NCBI GenBank assembly: GCA_040954595.2
Contig: CM082579.2
Coordinates: forward strand, 13,516,001 to 13,580,000
Direction of reading: 5' to 3'
DNA length: 64,000 nt
DNA from: Balanoglossus misakiensis
Lineage: Eukaryota > Hemichordata
The notes beneath the pieces were generated by a model, which saw only the letters and a program-made list of their open reading frames with translations, did not search any database and was not told the origin of the DNA. Each line of letters opens with the position of its first letter. The stretch's first letter is position 1. Shown one piece after another: positions 1 through 11,485 of the stretch. Position numbers and translations under genes: made by a program.

Positions 1-414
1 ATGCATGTCAAATCTGAAAATTGCTTATCACAATGCACTGCGTTTGATCTTTGAACTGAAACGAGACATTAGCATAAGTTACAATTTTGTCACAAAGGAT
101 ATTATGAACTTTAGCTCGTTGCATCGCAAGTTGTTATACTCTCTTGCCACAAGACTTTTGAACAGTAGTAATGCTGTTGTATATGCCTGCACTCACTCTG
201 ACCTGTATTTCCATTCAAGATTTTGGAAGCACTATAGAAACATTCTGTACTAGGGGATGAGGACCGACCTTCCGCCCCCTCTCGCCGCGACGTTGTAGTA
301 TTTTATTATTTTTTCTACAGATTTTAATGTGTGTGTTCTTGTTTTTTACTTCTCTTGCTGTGTTTTTATGGGCTATGAGCCTGAAATAAAGATTATTATT
401 ATTATTATTATTAT
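1..414 (+). mobile_element. 3' end of a CR1-like non-LTR retrotransposon (5'-truncated by window edge)
   Basis: An open frame at 5-253 reads as the extreme C-terminus of a non-LTR retrotransposon ORF2 protein. It has the AYHNALR start typical of the segment after the reverse transcriptase, followed by LHRKLLYSLATRLLNSSNAV, and ends at a TAG at 251-253. A short 3' UTR follows, with AATAAA at 385-390 and then a (TTA)n tail at about 392-413. A second, more decayed copy of the same module and tail type lies at 20480-20880, which supports the call. The reverse transcriptase core would lie left of the window. The clade name is by resemblance only; an I-like or Rex-like element with a TAA-type tail is an alternative. 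Confidence 0.75.
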
Positions 415-1239
415 ATGCCTTTTTGGTGATGACAAACAGAAACATTTATGACTTGTCGCTGTAATCATGAAAGTTCCTTCACATGCTTCATACTGCATTA
501 TAACAAAATGAAACCATACAACCAACAGCAACAGGCGATCATGCCGGGCCGACCCACTCACGCTCACAAAGCATGAAACATTTTCATTGATACACACGAA
601 TATCCAAGTTTGGAAACGGTTTTCACTCACACGAGGCAAAATTTATTCAACACATTTTGTTTCAAAATTTGTACAGTGTGTTTTGGAGCCGATGAGTCGG
701 ACATAGTGCGTTCAAGTTTTCACATTGATTGCTGTCAACCTTAATTATCGAAGTTTGCGGTCCCTGGGTACCGGGTAGCCAGACGAAAGAGTGAATAATT
801 ATAAGCAATCTCGACATGATGTCGGCCAGCGCAAAATTGTGTTTACGCATCCTGCCAGTTCACCTACTACTGTGTAATCGCGGTCGCTGGAACACTGAAT
901 GAACACCAATATCGGGTATAAACGATCAGTTGTGCTCTGAATTGAATATTGATCACTGGTCGACCTCTCCTACTGACAGGCTTCTATTTTCCTGTAAGGG
1001 TGTGGATTGTCTTCTCGTGATTCAAACCTGGCCGATTATCATTCAACGGTCATGCATTGACAGTTACGGCCGCCGCCGCCGGATGGCTTCATATCCACCG
1101 TACAATATCGATGATCGTGGCATAGACTTTCATTGGTTTTCGGGGAATTCACACGGGTGACTTCCGTCTAGGTAATGTGTTGCTGCAACCACGGCAACCA
1201 CCTCTTTTTCCCATTGTGGTATTACACAGAAAAGCACGA
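415..1239. other. No recognisable gene
   Basis: No domain, splice-bounded exon or RNA gene was recognised. The short open frames here have no protein-like features that I can support. A GCC/GCG-rich patch sits near 1068-1083. Confidence 0.6.
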
Positions 1240-1395
1240 AAACACCGTATGTGGAAATTTCAGAAAATGAGCATTTTAAAAGCATGTCAGGCATTTTTTG
1301 GTACAAGCTGGGAACAAGTTGTTTTTGGATATTTCGAATACGCTGATTTCGAATTTGCCTGTTCCCAAAAATTCTTTTCACGTTTTCATGTCGAA
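1240..1395 (-). repeat. Dispersed repeat, inverted copy of 5862-5960
   Basis: Reading the minus strand gives GGGAACAGGCAAATTCGAAA, then an ATCAGCGTA motif and a TTGTACCAAAAAATGCC motif. The plus strand at about 5871-5946 shows the same order with a few mismatches. These are two inverted copies of one interspersed repeat about 4.5 kb apart. The 108-codon open frame over this copy (1177-1503) is therefore probably not a gene. Confidence 0.65.
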
Positions 1396-2405
1396 AATGG
1401 CAAATTAATTTGTGACGTCATAATTTCAAAATACCTAAAAGAAAACGCTGTTTGTAGCCATTATGGTGCAATATCACAGGTCAACACCATAATAGTCTAT
1501 TGAAATCGTATTCTTATATTCATTTAAATACTTTTAAACAATTTGTTTAATTTAGAAACATTTGGTGAATTGGTAAAAATGCTAATTTATGTTAATTAGG
1601 TGACACACCCATCTAAAATCAATGGGTCTACAAAAGAGAGCCAACGGTGTTAAGTGAGGTGTCTATTCCAATGTTTTCAGGGTCAAGGAATTCAAATATG
1701 CAATCGGTTACCTTGTCAGACAAGGTGCAGCATGGAAAATATGCAAAATTAGCTTAATTAGTCATGATGTCATGCTAAAATTGACAACTGAAAGCTAAAG
1801 ATACGACTATGGCCTGTGAGGTGTCTATTCATATGTTTTTTGACAAATGTTTGCATTTTAATGAATAACTGAAATGAAACTTTCCATATTAGTATGTAAT
1901 AGCATGTAAAAAACAACAAAAACAAACAAACTAACAAACAAACAAACAAATAAACATACACAACAAGGATTTAGTTTAGACTGTACATGCTCGCTGGTAA
2001 CATCGTGACCAACCGCTCCGTTAAAAAACACCAGAACAAAGAACGTATGAACGTTTAGGTCCACAATTCACAAGTTATTGAACTATGAATGTATGTTCAA
2101 TGCTGTGAAAAGCCAAAAACATACTTTTTGCCCAAAAAAATGACATTTGTTAACGTACAAGTTGTTCATTAATAGCGAAAGCACCGTATGGCCACACTCA
2201 CATTATGCCAGCACCGTATATTCATGCTTGGTTATAAGACGTTGAATGCACACTGATGGCCCGACGTCCTCATTGTTTTTTTGAAACCCGGTCTCTAACA
2301 ACAATTTCTCTTCATAAGTAAAGAGTGATGTGTATTTTTATTACGGTTTTATATATGATACTGTGTGCAAAGTGAAGATTGTGTGTCAGTGAGGCAACAT
2401 ATATA
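1396..2405. other. No gene; simple repeat and a small duplicated motif
   Basis: A GTGAGGTGTCTATTC motif occurs at about 1656 and about 1817, each followed by ATGTTTT a few bases on. A (CAAA)n-like tract runs from about 1908 to 1955. I see no exon or RNA gene. Confidence 0.6.
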
Positions 2406-3236
2406 CAGGGTTTTACATGACGCGCATTTCTGCGTCCTTTACGCACAAAACTGGGCGTGGGACCCGTCAAAAACTAAACCATGCGTCCCTTGGGACGCAT
2501 GAAATATGTCTATTGTTGAGACCCTTGTTGCACGTTTCCTGATATCTAATGGGTGTACGCGTACACAGAGAGTCAATTAAACAGTTAATGACCTTATGAC
2601 CTGTAATCGATACTGATAACAGTTTCATAGCAAACTTGTAGCAAACTTGGTTTATTAATGAATTTGATACAGTTTACATACACGCAGTCACCCTCTTGGG
2701 AATTATAAGTTACACTACGATATCACGCCTATATCGCACTTTGCTGTGTGCAAGCAGTGAACTACCAAGACTCCTATTGCTCTGAAACCAACTCCGTCCA
2801 TGAGTACCAGCAGTCTTAGTTTTGTTGAAAACCCTGAACTTAAACTTTAAATATAGATTCAGCTGCAAATTTCTCGAATAAGACTTTAAGAAGACCAAGT
2901 TGAGAGTACATGTACTGGTATTCTCCATATTATATGCTTTAGGTCAAAGGGTCACTCATAAGGTGATGTTCAAGATGGGACCCCTAGCCATACTACAGTT
3001 GATCTTGGAATTACTCCCTATATCTTGTAGACAATATCATTTTATGATTTGGATTGGTATTGATTCTTACAACCGTTGCCCATTCACAGAAGGATTTTCT
3101 AATTTCCAGCATTGATAAAATGATAAAATATTCTGGTGAAATAAATTGGGACCCCCATGGTTTGATGTAGGACCCCCATTTTTCAACACTAGGAGTCCCA
3201 GGGACTCCCAAAAGTAAAAAGCGATGTAAAACCCTG
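2406..3236. mobile_element. 831-bp TIR element, hAT-like ends
   Basis: The left end reads CAGGGTTTTACAT and the right end reads ATGTAAAACCCTG, a perfect 13-bp terminal inverted repeat; a CGC lies further in on each side. Both ends are flanked by TATATA, a 6-bp direct duplication, though the flank is AT-rich so the true target-site length is uncertain. The CAGGG start resembles hAT-type termini. No transposase is visible inside, so it would be a non-autonomous copy. GGGAC-type short repeats recur near both ends. Confidence 0.7.
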
Positions 3237-3271
3237 TATATACATGTATATTTAATCCACTTGGGTGTCGT

Positions 3272-5388
3272 ACTTGGCTCAGATGTGTGTTAATGTGTAC
3301 TAAACAAATTCAGAGAGCGAGCCGCCAATACAGATAATCTCACCCACAAAATACCAATTATAAAAAAACAAAATAAATTCATATTACAATATTTGAAACA
3401 AGAAACTGCTCAAAGAGTAATTTTCAAAATATTTATCATCACTAAACTAGTTATAGGGGTAAATACAGGATCGAGATTCAGTCGCTAAAGAAATTCAAGT
3501 TTGGTAATAACACCGGTTACAACAAACTTAGTTAAAACATTGTATAGCCATAGATATATTATAATAGTGGCCTGGCATAAACAAAATTTTCATAACATTT
3601 GGGCATTTTGTGATAAAAGTTTAACAAGTAAAGCTCAGTTGATTCGTTCTTTTCCCCATAAAAATATCTTTGATGAACAAAATTCCAAATTTAGTCAACC
3701 CAGGAAAAACGGCATCTTGTTTCTCAACCTTATAAATTGATCTGACCAGTTTGAATCAGTGCAGAATCTAGCTTTTCTATTTTATCTTCATCAAATGATT
3801 CATGCAAATAAAGAATCACTTCCCCATAAAATGGTGGCAGAAATCCAGTATCATGACAGTCGATTGGTTTGTTAAAGTTACTATAGAAACTAACTATGTC
3901 TAGGTTGCATGTACATAGATAGATGTTAGGAATCCAAATCAAAATCTGTTTCAAACTTTTCATCCAATACTTGTCCTTCAGAAAGCGTTTTGATGAAGTC
4001 GCTTGAAGTGCTTTGTATTGCTCAAGTTATCGAAAATTTTAATCGCACCTTGATGATAGTCAGCAGTTCTATTTTGACATGTTATTTTGTGTATTTTTGA
4101 ACCCCCAAAATCAAAGAATAAAATGATAAAGTGAAAATAAGCTTCAAAACACCAAAAGTCTTCAGGATCACAGCTTTTCTGTAAAGAGTAAGATTTCGCT
4201 TACTTCATGCTATTAAATGAAATGAAGTTTTCCGTAATATCTCTTGCAAAGTCAGATTACACATTGAGTTATTAGAATGCAAGTACATTCCAAGTGACTT
4301 GTTGGGAGCATTGGGCCACCTAATCCCAGAAAATTGCAATAAGACCTGTTTTTCCATTTACCAATCTAAAGGCCAACTGCTTGTATATTTAGTTGGGTTT
4401 CTATAATTAACACACATTTTTGACAATATTTATGGCATGATGGACACTATTCTCGACAAATAAAATAATGTTGTGTCCTCCGCTGTAATTTTTATGAGTT
4501 TGGAATCATAGACACCATTTATTTTTTGGTCAACTCTGTTAACAGTCGACAAAATTGCTGGAGTGGAACTGATACATGATCTAAAGTATCAAGACATATG
4601 GTCGATTATTAGCGTTTCAGCAATTCGACTTAAGTTTCTTAAATTTCCTATGGCATTTTGACAAACATCAACGCCCCGAAAAAACGTTGTCAACGCTGCG
4701 GTCGCGATTGTGGTCGAAACAAAGCCGACATTTTCGCATGGTTCGTTACCTGGGGTCCATTTAGATTGCATTGCGTTTGAGGCCCTATGTGTACGTATGT
4801 CTGTCGACCAATACACGTGACGACCGCAGACTCAGTTTGGATCAACGTCTATTTCGGGCAGTAGACTCTCCTATCAAGTTGATAAGGAAATTTTACCAGT
4901 CACGAGTAAGCCAAGCCCACATCCGTGTGCAAATCTGATATATCGGTGATCTGTTTATATGATTATCATTAGCTAAGGTGGTAAACTGTTGTGATTCATA
5001 TGTGTAATTTACGTACTGCAAGTTAAATATCGCAATTAGCCTAATGTTTGACCATAGACAGTATGCTTTGATTTCTAGAAGAGCACCTATTAATCCGAGA
5101 ACAAAGGGATTAAAAGTTACGCCATTAAATTGTGTTTTAATAACTTACTTACCCTATAAGTAGTTTAGTAACCATAATATCTTTGAAAATCATTCTTTCC
5201 ACAGTTCCTTGTATCAAATATAGAAATCTAAATTTATTTTGGTGTTCACAGATGTTATTTGGTGGGTGAAATTATCTGTATTGGTGGCCATTTTGAAAAA
5301 TTGGTTGCCATGGAAACTCATCAACAGATATTTAGTGGCTCGCTATCTGAATTTGTTTAGTACACATTAACACACATCTGAGCCAAGT
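3272..5388. mobile_element. About 2.1-kb segment bounded by long inverted repeats
   Basis: The sequence from 3272 (ACTTGGCTCAGATGTGTGTT) onward is matched in reverse complement by the sequence ending at 5388. The match continues through the GTACTAAACAAATTC and GCGAGCC motifs to ATACAGATAAT. The right arm carries about 50 extra bases (around 5285-5335) that the left arm lacks. No transposase or other product was recognised inside. It could be a foldback or a non-autonomous DNA transposon, or two inverted copies of one dispersed repeat. Confidence 0.65.
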
Positions 5389-5454
5389 TTGGTGCTTTTA
5401 TCACAAAATGCACAATCGCTATGAAAATTAGGGTTTGGCCGCTCCACTACAGGG

Positions 5455-5905
5455 CTTTAGACGGCCATATTGAATTGCCACATCGAGGCTCTTATCTCAA
5501 AATGAACTTCACACTTGAAGTATTGTTTTGAACAAGGTTTAAGTCCTTTATTAAAATAAAGAAAAGGTAATTTTTTCCAATGGTTGTGAGTTTTCAGTAC
5601 ATGTACTGTTACACCTAGCTTTATTATTATTTGGTAGCCAAAAATCAACGAATTATTCATACAATATGCAAATTTGTGCATAATTATTGTTTTATTATTG
5701 CTATTTTGTGTTTATACAACCAAACAAGTTGTTGATGTAAACATGTAGTTTATTTTCATTGTTTAAGGAGGTACGTGAACATTTCTTTGATGCTATTCAT
5801 GTGAGAATTGCGATCCTTGGCGGCCATATTTGATTTGCCAAAACGAGGCTCTTATCTCAAAAAGATCTTTTGGGAACAGGCATTTTCGAAATCAGCGTAG
5901 TCGAA
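5455..5905 (+). repeat. Two direct copies of a CGGCCATATT-containing motif
   Basis: A block at about 5461-5505 and a second at about 5820-5865 share CGGCCATATT, then a near-identical ATTGCCA stretch, then CGAGGCTCTTATCTCAAAA. The second copy runs into the dispersed repeat that is inverted at 1240-1395. Confidence 0.65.
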
Positions 5906-6330
5906 TTGACCAAAAAACATATTTGGTTTGCTTGTACCAAAAAATGCCAGAGGGGGTCACAATTTCTCAAATCTCCACCTGACTATGAAGGGTTCCTCTT
6001 GTGACGTCACGTCACATGACCAAAATGCAGCAAATCTGAACTCAGATTTTCAGGACAGGGTGGATTTTGAAGTATTTTATGAGAACAAAACAAATATTAT
6101 AGAAATCGATACCCGAAAAATATTGTCACTTTTGGTAAATATTAGATTTCTTTCAATCATTTTTTAACCTTCTGATAAGATTTAAAAAGGCAAGATATGC
6201 TCTTTAAGCTTTCACCTGTTTTCCAATTTTATTATTTTCAGTAGAAAATGCACTAAGATGTATGTGTATTACGTTTGTCAGGATATAAATAATAATAAAA
6301 TTAAAAATAATAAACTATCTTTGATTTCAG

Positions 6331-6438
6331 ATGTCAATAAGAGAGCAGATCTTTGTGAAGGCCAGTGTGTGAATACAGCAGGCTCTTTTTATTGCACTTG
6401 TTCTGTGGGATATTGATTGGTCAATGGAGAGTGTACAG
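6331..6438 (+). pseudogene. EGF-like (calcium-binding type) exon, phase 1-1, with in-frame TGA
   Basis: This 108-bp exon lies between a pyrimidine-rich acceptor (TTGATTTCAG) and a strong donor (ACAG then GTAAGA). Read in phase 1 it gives DVN, then LCEGQCVNTAGSFYCTCSVG, then Y, a stop, and LVNGECT. That is the pattern of a cbEGF module, which acts in extracellular or cell-surface proteins. Five of the six cysteines are present. The first, expected in an E-C pair after DVN, is replaced by KR. The stop is TGA at 6414-6416; a CGA-to-TGA change would explain it, but this is inference. Symmetric phase 1-1 is the rule for shuffled EGF exons. It appears to be a decayed exon of an extracellular multidomain gene that continues with the exons at 7309, 10903 and 14141. 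Confidence 0.75.
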
Positions 6439-6761
6439 GTAAGACCAGCACAATATGTGGACAACGAAAGGTCCAGTATCTGTAACTTTTGAATTTTTAT
6501 TCAGTATTTTTCTGGTTATCAACCATCATTTCTTGTTCAGCTCGATGAAGCAGGGTAAGCAATGTTGTTATGTTTAAACATTGTATTCAAGCCTGGGTCT
6601 GGACTTGGATGCAATTTGTCAATAATAACAGTGATTGGTAACTGCATGTTTACATAACTGGCTAACTGTTAAAGAGACCAGCTGTTCTATTTGGTGTGTG
6701 TACAGTACACATGCCATTGGCAGCTTATGGGTCAGCCAATGTTTGCCTGTTGATCTCTTGA

Positions 6762-6787
6762 TGTGTGTGTGTGTGTGTGTCTGTCTG
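6762..6787. repeat. (TG)n microsatellite
   Basis: A TG dinucleotide run of nine to ten units followed by CTGTCTG. It lies in the presumed intron after the EGF-like exon. Confidence 0.9.
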
Positions 6788-6854
6788 TATATGTACTCTG
6801 GTGTAGACTTTTTTCTTGTATTATCCGTGAATGGGACCACCGTGTACTTAACGC

Positions 6855-7120
6855 AATTTCTTACACTCATCAGGGATATTTTGGCTTGTCTAACACGAGC
6901 TAAAAATATCCCCAACTCGTCTGAGAAATCTTTTACCAGGTCCTAAGGTTTTGAGACTAATAGAATCTCACACTCCCAAGGACTTGGGATCATATTTCTC
7001 ACATGTGTTGAGGATTTTCTGTCCCAAACAAGCTGCAGGCGAGTGTGGGACAAAATATCCCTGACGAGTGTGAGAAATATGATCCCAGGTCCTTGGTGTG
7101 TGAGATTATATTTCTCACAC
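6855..7120. repeat. Foldback repeat with nested stem-loops
   Basis: AGAATCTCACACTCCCAAGG with a downstream GGGATCATATTTCTCAC stretch (about 6961-7002) is matched in reverse complement at about 7066-7110. TTTCTGTCCCA pairs loosely with TGGGACAAAATATCCC. A related arm (CACTCATCAGGGATATTTTG at about 6865) pairs with CAAAATATCCCTGACGAGTG near 7050. This looks like a MITE-like foldback element with a decayed neighbour or extra arm. No protein is encoded. Confidence 0.65.
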
Positions 7121-7308
7121 GGCCACAAATTAGCCAAATTCGTTTAAAAACATTAAATAAATGACTCTTGAACTGTCATCTGGCACGTTGTAGTTTCTGT
7201 ATCATAGGATAACATTTAGCTTTGTCATCCAATCTGAATCAGCGCTCGTGTCATATACAGCTTTCGATTCAGTGAGAATGTGTGATTGATTTGTTGTTCA
7301 TTGTTCAG

Positions 7309-7356
7309 GTGCACAACAGTGCACGTTAATTGATTGTCAAGGCCTCCAGCCCATAG
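7309..7356 (+). CDS. Small phase 1-1 exon encoding a C-x4-C segment
   Basis: This 48-bp exon has an acceptor TTGTTCAG and a strong donor ATAG then GTAAGA. Joined in phase 1 to the EGF-like exon it reads G-AQQCTLIDCQGLQPI, with two cysteines spaced C-x4-C. The next exon (10903) has the same length class, phase and cysteine spacing, suggesting a repeated mini-module. I do not recognise the family. The call rests on splice signals, preserved phase and the match to the next exon. No transcript evidence is available to me, and a chance open micro-exon cannot be excluded. Confidence 0.4.
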
Positions 7357-7488
7357 GTAAGAGGGCATAAAGGTAATCAGAAAATTGTACGAAAATGAAA
7401 TAAATAATACATGTACTCAAATAATATAAATGACAACATCAAGCAGCACTTGTGTGGAAGTACGTACTCGGGATACAAAGTGAGGAAC

Positions 7489-8722
7489 TTAGCAGATTAA
7501 GTTTTTTAACACATTTTCTCTAAGTTTAAAGGCATTGTAAACATAAATACTTGAGGATTCTGATGCGCTCATGATATTAACAAACATTTGAATGTGGGGA
7601 ATTTTAGTGTAACCAATATATTGTTTTCTAAGACTGTCATATAAGGGGCAAACAAGTAAAAAGTGATACTCGTCTTCTATTTGTTCACCAGAGCATAGCC
7701 TACAGTGTCTCTCTGAAACGTCCACGTTCTGATCTCTTCCCTCCTCTATTGCAAGAGGAAGGGCAGAACAGCGAAAACATGCAAAAATGTCTTTGACATT
7801 ACGTGTACAGTTGACATTAACTACTTTTCAGGCTGTAACAATGATTTAAAATGTGTGTATGTACGGAGTTTGGTTTTGGACGGACAGTGTGATTTCCATT
7901 GTTGCTTCAAAATATCTGAAATTCTTGTCTCAAATGCTGAAAGGAACAAACGCTTATCGCCTCTTTCCTGAGAAATCCAGGCGAAAATAAAATGTGTTTC
8001 ACCGATGTTGCCCAAGTGTGACGGCCTAAACAGTCAAGATTACGTATGTAGCATTAAATATGCTTGCCTAGGGAGTCTTTCCTGTGGCATCTCTATAAGT
8101 TTCACCCAGTAACGAATACAACGTTTCATTGTGTGAACATACACTGGCAACCGCCCACATTCTCCAATTACAGCTTCATTGGTAGTGCTCCTTGGCACAC
8201 CTAGAAAAATTCTGCACCATGTTCTTTGCACTTTTTCTATGATGTCATAAAACTCAAGTCTCCGATCCATAACAAAGAATGGGTAAGATCATGGCATCAA
8301 ACACCTTGAAGTGACATTCAAATGGCATATACCCTAGTTTCCACCTGGCAACTGAGAGTAGAGACAACACCTTGCTGGCTTGATTAGCCAATGTTTGCAC
8401 TGCTCTGGACCAGGTGTTGCGATTAAACAAAAGTGAACCTAGGAGTTTGAACAATGTCCTTGTAATAGACAGGTTTTGGTTGAGACAGGTTTTACTGTAT
8501 TTTGATACATGCTCTGGCTTAACCATTTCACCACCATGGTACAGTCCAAACCCGTTGTTTTCCATGGTAAGGTTGGACCTCTAAAAAGGGAACTGGGAGG
8601 TTCTTTCTGGGAATCTCTTTATTTCTTCTGTCACAAAAATTGCATGGGAGTTCTAATTCTAAAAGGAGCACTGATTTGATAAAATATCTCAAAGTCAAGT
8701 TTTGGATGTGGCTCCAGTTCAA
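7489..8722 (-). pseudogene. Decayed non-LTR retrotransposon ORF2, C-terminal part
   Basis: Read on the minus strand from high to low coordinates, several frames give the order expected after a reverse transcriptase core. First comes a thumb-like segment containing NTWSRAVQTLANQASKVLSL and LGYMPFECHFKVFDAMILPI, ending ILCYGSE (8565-8254). Next is a VQRTWCRIFLGVPRSTTNEA segment (8270-8040). Then comes a linker with GETHFIFAWISQERGDKR (8015-7821). Last is a C-terminal Cys-His finger, HCRLCSGEQIEDEYHFLLVC (7725-7489). At least three frame changes and internal stops separate these pieces, so the element is dead. Catalytic FADD-type residues were not found and would lie upstream if present. It is a different family from the CR1-like tails at 1 and 20480. 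It sits in reverse orientation in the presumed intron between the exons at 7309 and 10903. Confidence 0.85.
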
Positions 8723-10902
8723 GTATTGTAGGTGACTAGTTTTCCGGAGTTCAAGTCTGTATACTTGCAGTAGAGTTGGTCACATGGACTTGGGTAATCT
8801 GAGTGTGGTCAGAAATTGAACTTACACACACACATTGATTGAGTTAAGAACATGTCTGGTGTATTACTGTAATATGACTAGATACTGCAAATGCATACAC
8901 AATAAGCGTATGTTAAAATACACAGTTTTCATTGATATATCTGATTCATGAAATTAAATACACATGTTCATTAAAACCCACTATGATAGAGCACCCCCAC
9001 TGTTCAGAATGTCAGTTTTGAAGTCCTATATCTATGACGTCATGCCTAGCTGTCAATGTTAACTGATGTGTACTTGTACTACTTGTAAATGGAAGTACTT
9101 TAAAGTAAAGCTCAGATGTAAGGGTTTTGTAAAATAAATATAATATTAAAACATTGCAATCATTTTAGTCCTTCGGAACAGCGGTTCAATTGACTAATGT
9201 GATCACTCTGTGTGCGGCATATGGCATATTAAGCATTTAGTATTTTTCAATCAGAAGCCATTAATCCTGTGATTAATTCTGCTTCTTGCAACACTGATTT
9301 TAAATCACCACACATGAATATTTTTATCCAAAGGACTGTGGTGCCCAAGTTTTTATGATAAGATAAACAAACAGTGAAATTCACTGAAGAAGTGAGTGAG
9401 CACTTGGCCTATCATTGTTCAATGAAATGTGACCACCAATTCATTGACGCCTTGAGCATAGCAACAACAACCTGTGTATTGACGATACTGCCTGTAGCCT
9501 TTCAGTTGATGTTGCTTGATGTACATATATGACTGGAGTCGATCATTTGTGTTTTTTGTTGCATTGTTATTTTTAACAGCGTATTAAGCAATTTTTGTTT
9601 GAGTTCATCATTCAGTGATGGTAGCTGACTAAAATCAGTGATTGTCGTCAGGTTATGTATTTCAATTTTCAGGATGACTGCTTTTGTAATAAATTCACAA
9701 GTTCTGTGACCGTCACAATAGTGTTCTGAATTATTGGTTTGTTTTCCTGTAGTGTGCATTTACATGTTCCCAGATAGGAAGTTTTAATGGGTATTAGTGT
9801 CAACATCCACAAGTGACTTGAGGCCAGTGAACTTGCAGTTGTGTGTAGTTTGGATATTAGCTTGTGGTGATATTAACATGGCGAATATCAAAATAGTACA
9901 AACAAATGTTTAAAACAGGACATATCCATAGCTTTCCCTTTCATAATTGGACTGTATTGTTATTGAAGTACAAAGACTTTCCAGCAACATGACATGGCTG
10001 GATTTTTTTGTAGGAAACAAGTCCGGCTGCTATTTGCTGTCTTTGTATTACACTACTAGTAACATCTCCATTTCTAGCTTTGCACCTCACATTCAATGAA
10101 TAGACCTGTGGATGTTTTGACACTTCTCGTCAATGAATGTGTATGGCTGCAGTTTATCAAATGATACACAAATCAAAGGAACAAACAGTGACTTTTATTT
10201 CTTTTGAGAACCTTGCATTCTTATATTTAAATGCTCACTCACTGGCCCCAATTGCAAAATAGCAACATTTAATACATGCGATATTCAATGCATTTACAGT
10301 ATTCAAAAATGTTTGAAATTGAATATTGTGCCAAAGAGTGGTGTTGTCAGTCCAAATATCAAAGCATTGAATGATTGTTCACAGTTTCCTGTATGGTTTG
10401 GCCCACCTCTTGTGAAAAGATGACTTGTGATATAGTGTTGTACATTGAAAAGAAATATATATACATGTATTTTAAATAATTCATATTTTCAATCTAGAAG
10501 TGGGAGCTGCTTCCTCAAGATATAATTGACTGTCAGAATGAAAGGCAAGCGATTCACACAAGTTAACTCCAACACAACAACTCTTCAATTAAATAATTGA
10601 CATCAGATAACCACAAAGGCATTATTCAAATAAATTGTATAAATGCAGTTACAAGATTTGATGTCTGAAATTTACTGATATGTGTAGATTTTGTCAGCAT
10701 TTCCCTTTCTGGGTTACTTTGCGATTAGTTGTTTTGCGTAGTAGAATGGAACAGTGCCCGGTCCGGATTGGTCACATTAATGTTCAGAGAGAAAGTTAAT
10801 TTGGCAACTGCTCATTGTATGAAAGGTCATAGGGTTAAGATGTCTTATGTCAAAGTCACTTATGAATCCCTTAAAGATAAATGTAACCTATCTTATTGAC
10901 AG
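8723..10902. other. No recognisable gene; presumed intron
   Basis: AT-rich sequence with no domain, RNA gene or clear repeat that I could identify. It lies between the retrotransposon remnant and the 10903 exon candidate. Confidence 0.6.
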
Positions 10903-10953
10903 ATAAGCCAGCAACAACAGAGAAATGTTATACACCCAAATGCTATCAACGAG
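10903..10953 (+). CDS. Small phase 1-1 exon encoding a second C-x4-C segment
   Basis: This 51-bp exon has an acceptor TCTTATTGACAG and a strong donor CGAG then GTGAGC. It reads D-KPATTEKCYTPKCYQR-G in phase 1, with cysteines again spaced C-x4-C and a Pro-Ala-Thr-Thr lead. It resembles the 7309 exon (CTLIDC versus CYTPKC) in size and spacing. It is likely a short linker or knot-like module in the same extracellular protein as the EGF-like exon. No stop interrupts it. The function is not recognised. Confidence 0.42.
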
Positions 10954-11188
10954 GTGAGCTTCTGTCTATCTAGGAAATGGTGCCACACTGCTACTGATAA
11001 GGACAAAAAAAGAGTTTTGTTTAGCGCGTAGGAAAATGTCAAAAATTTTAGTTATGGTAAACAACCAACACGCAAACATTTATTTTCTTTTCAATTGTTT
11101 GATAAAATTATTATAACTATCCCAAAATTTGCAGCTTGTGTGCCTTTAAAATTCAAATTCCTGTCCAAAGGGTGTCTACCCCTGCTGG

Positions 11189-11485
11189 TCAACTGTTATA
11201 TAGGCAATTTACACAAACACGTACCAGTATAGATTCGACCACAGTCCTGTTGGCAAACATGCTCCAATGGTCTTTGCAGACAACCATCATAAATGCATGA
11301 AACGCAGCACGCTCATTCAGTCCGATAATAGGTGCTAACATTTTTCCTAGTGACCAAATTTTCTCAGTTTGAATCGACTGTTGATTTTGTGGAAACATTA
11401 ACATGGCCAGTTTTGTCCAGTGGCTGTGATTGAAACCATCTCCAATACCAGAAAAATGCTGATCCAAAACAAACGTTAAGCACAA
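11189..11485 (-). CDS. Unrecognised 98-106 codon open frame
   Basis: The minus strand is open for about 106 codons, with no ATG near its upstream end. The translation has a mixed, protein-like composition with several Trp, His and Phe residues, for example KIWSLGKMLAPIIGLNERAA. I recognise no domain, and I found no convincing upstream acceptor or polyadenylation site. It could be an exon of a minus-strand gene, a fragment of an old element, or chance. I lean towards chance or element debris. Confidence 0.15.
   Translation of the reverse strand: MCLTFVLDQHFSGIGDGFNHSHWTKLAMLMFPQNQQSIQTEKIWSLGKMLAPIIGLNERAAFHAFMMVVCKDHWSMFANRTVVESILVRVCVNCLYNS

Noticed and set aside
1177-1503. 108-codon plus-strand frame
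   Set aside because: It covers a dispersed repeat that has an inverted copy at 5862-5960 in which the frame is not preserved.
5928-6167. 79-codon plus frame just upstream of the EGF-like exon
   Set aside because: Its first part lies in the dispersed repeat and it shows no cysteine pattern or splice donor linking it to the exon.
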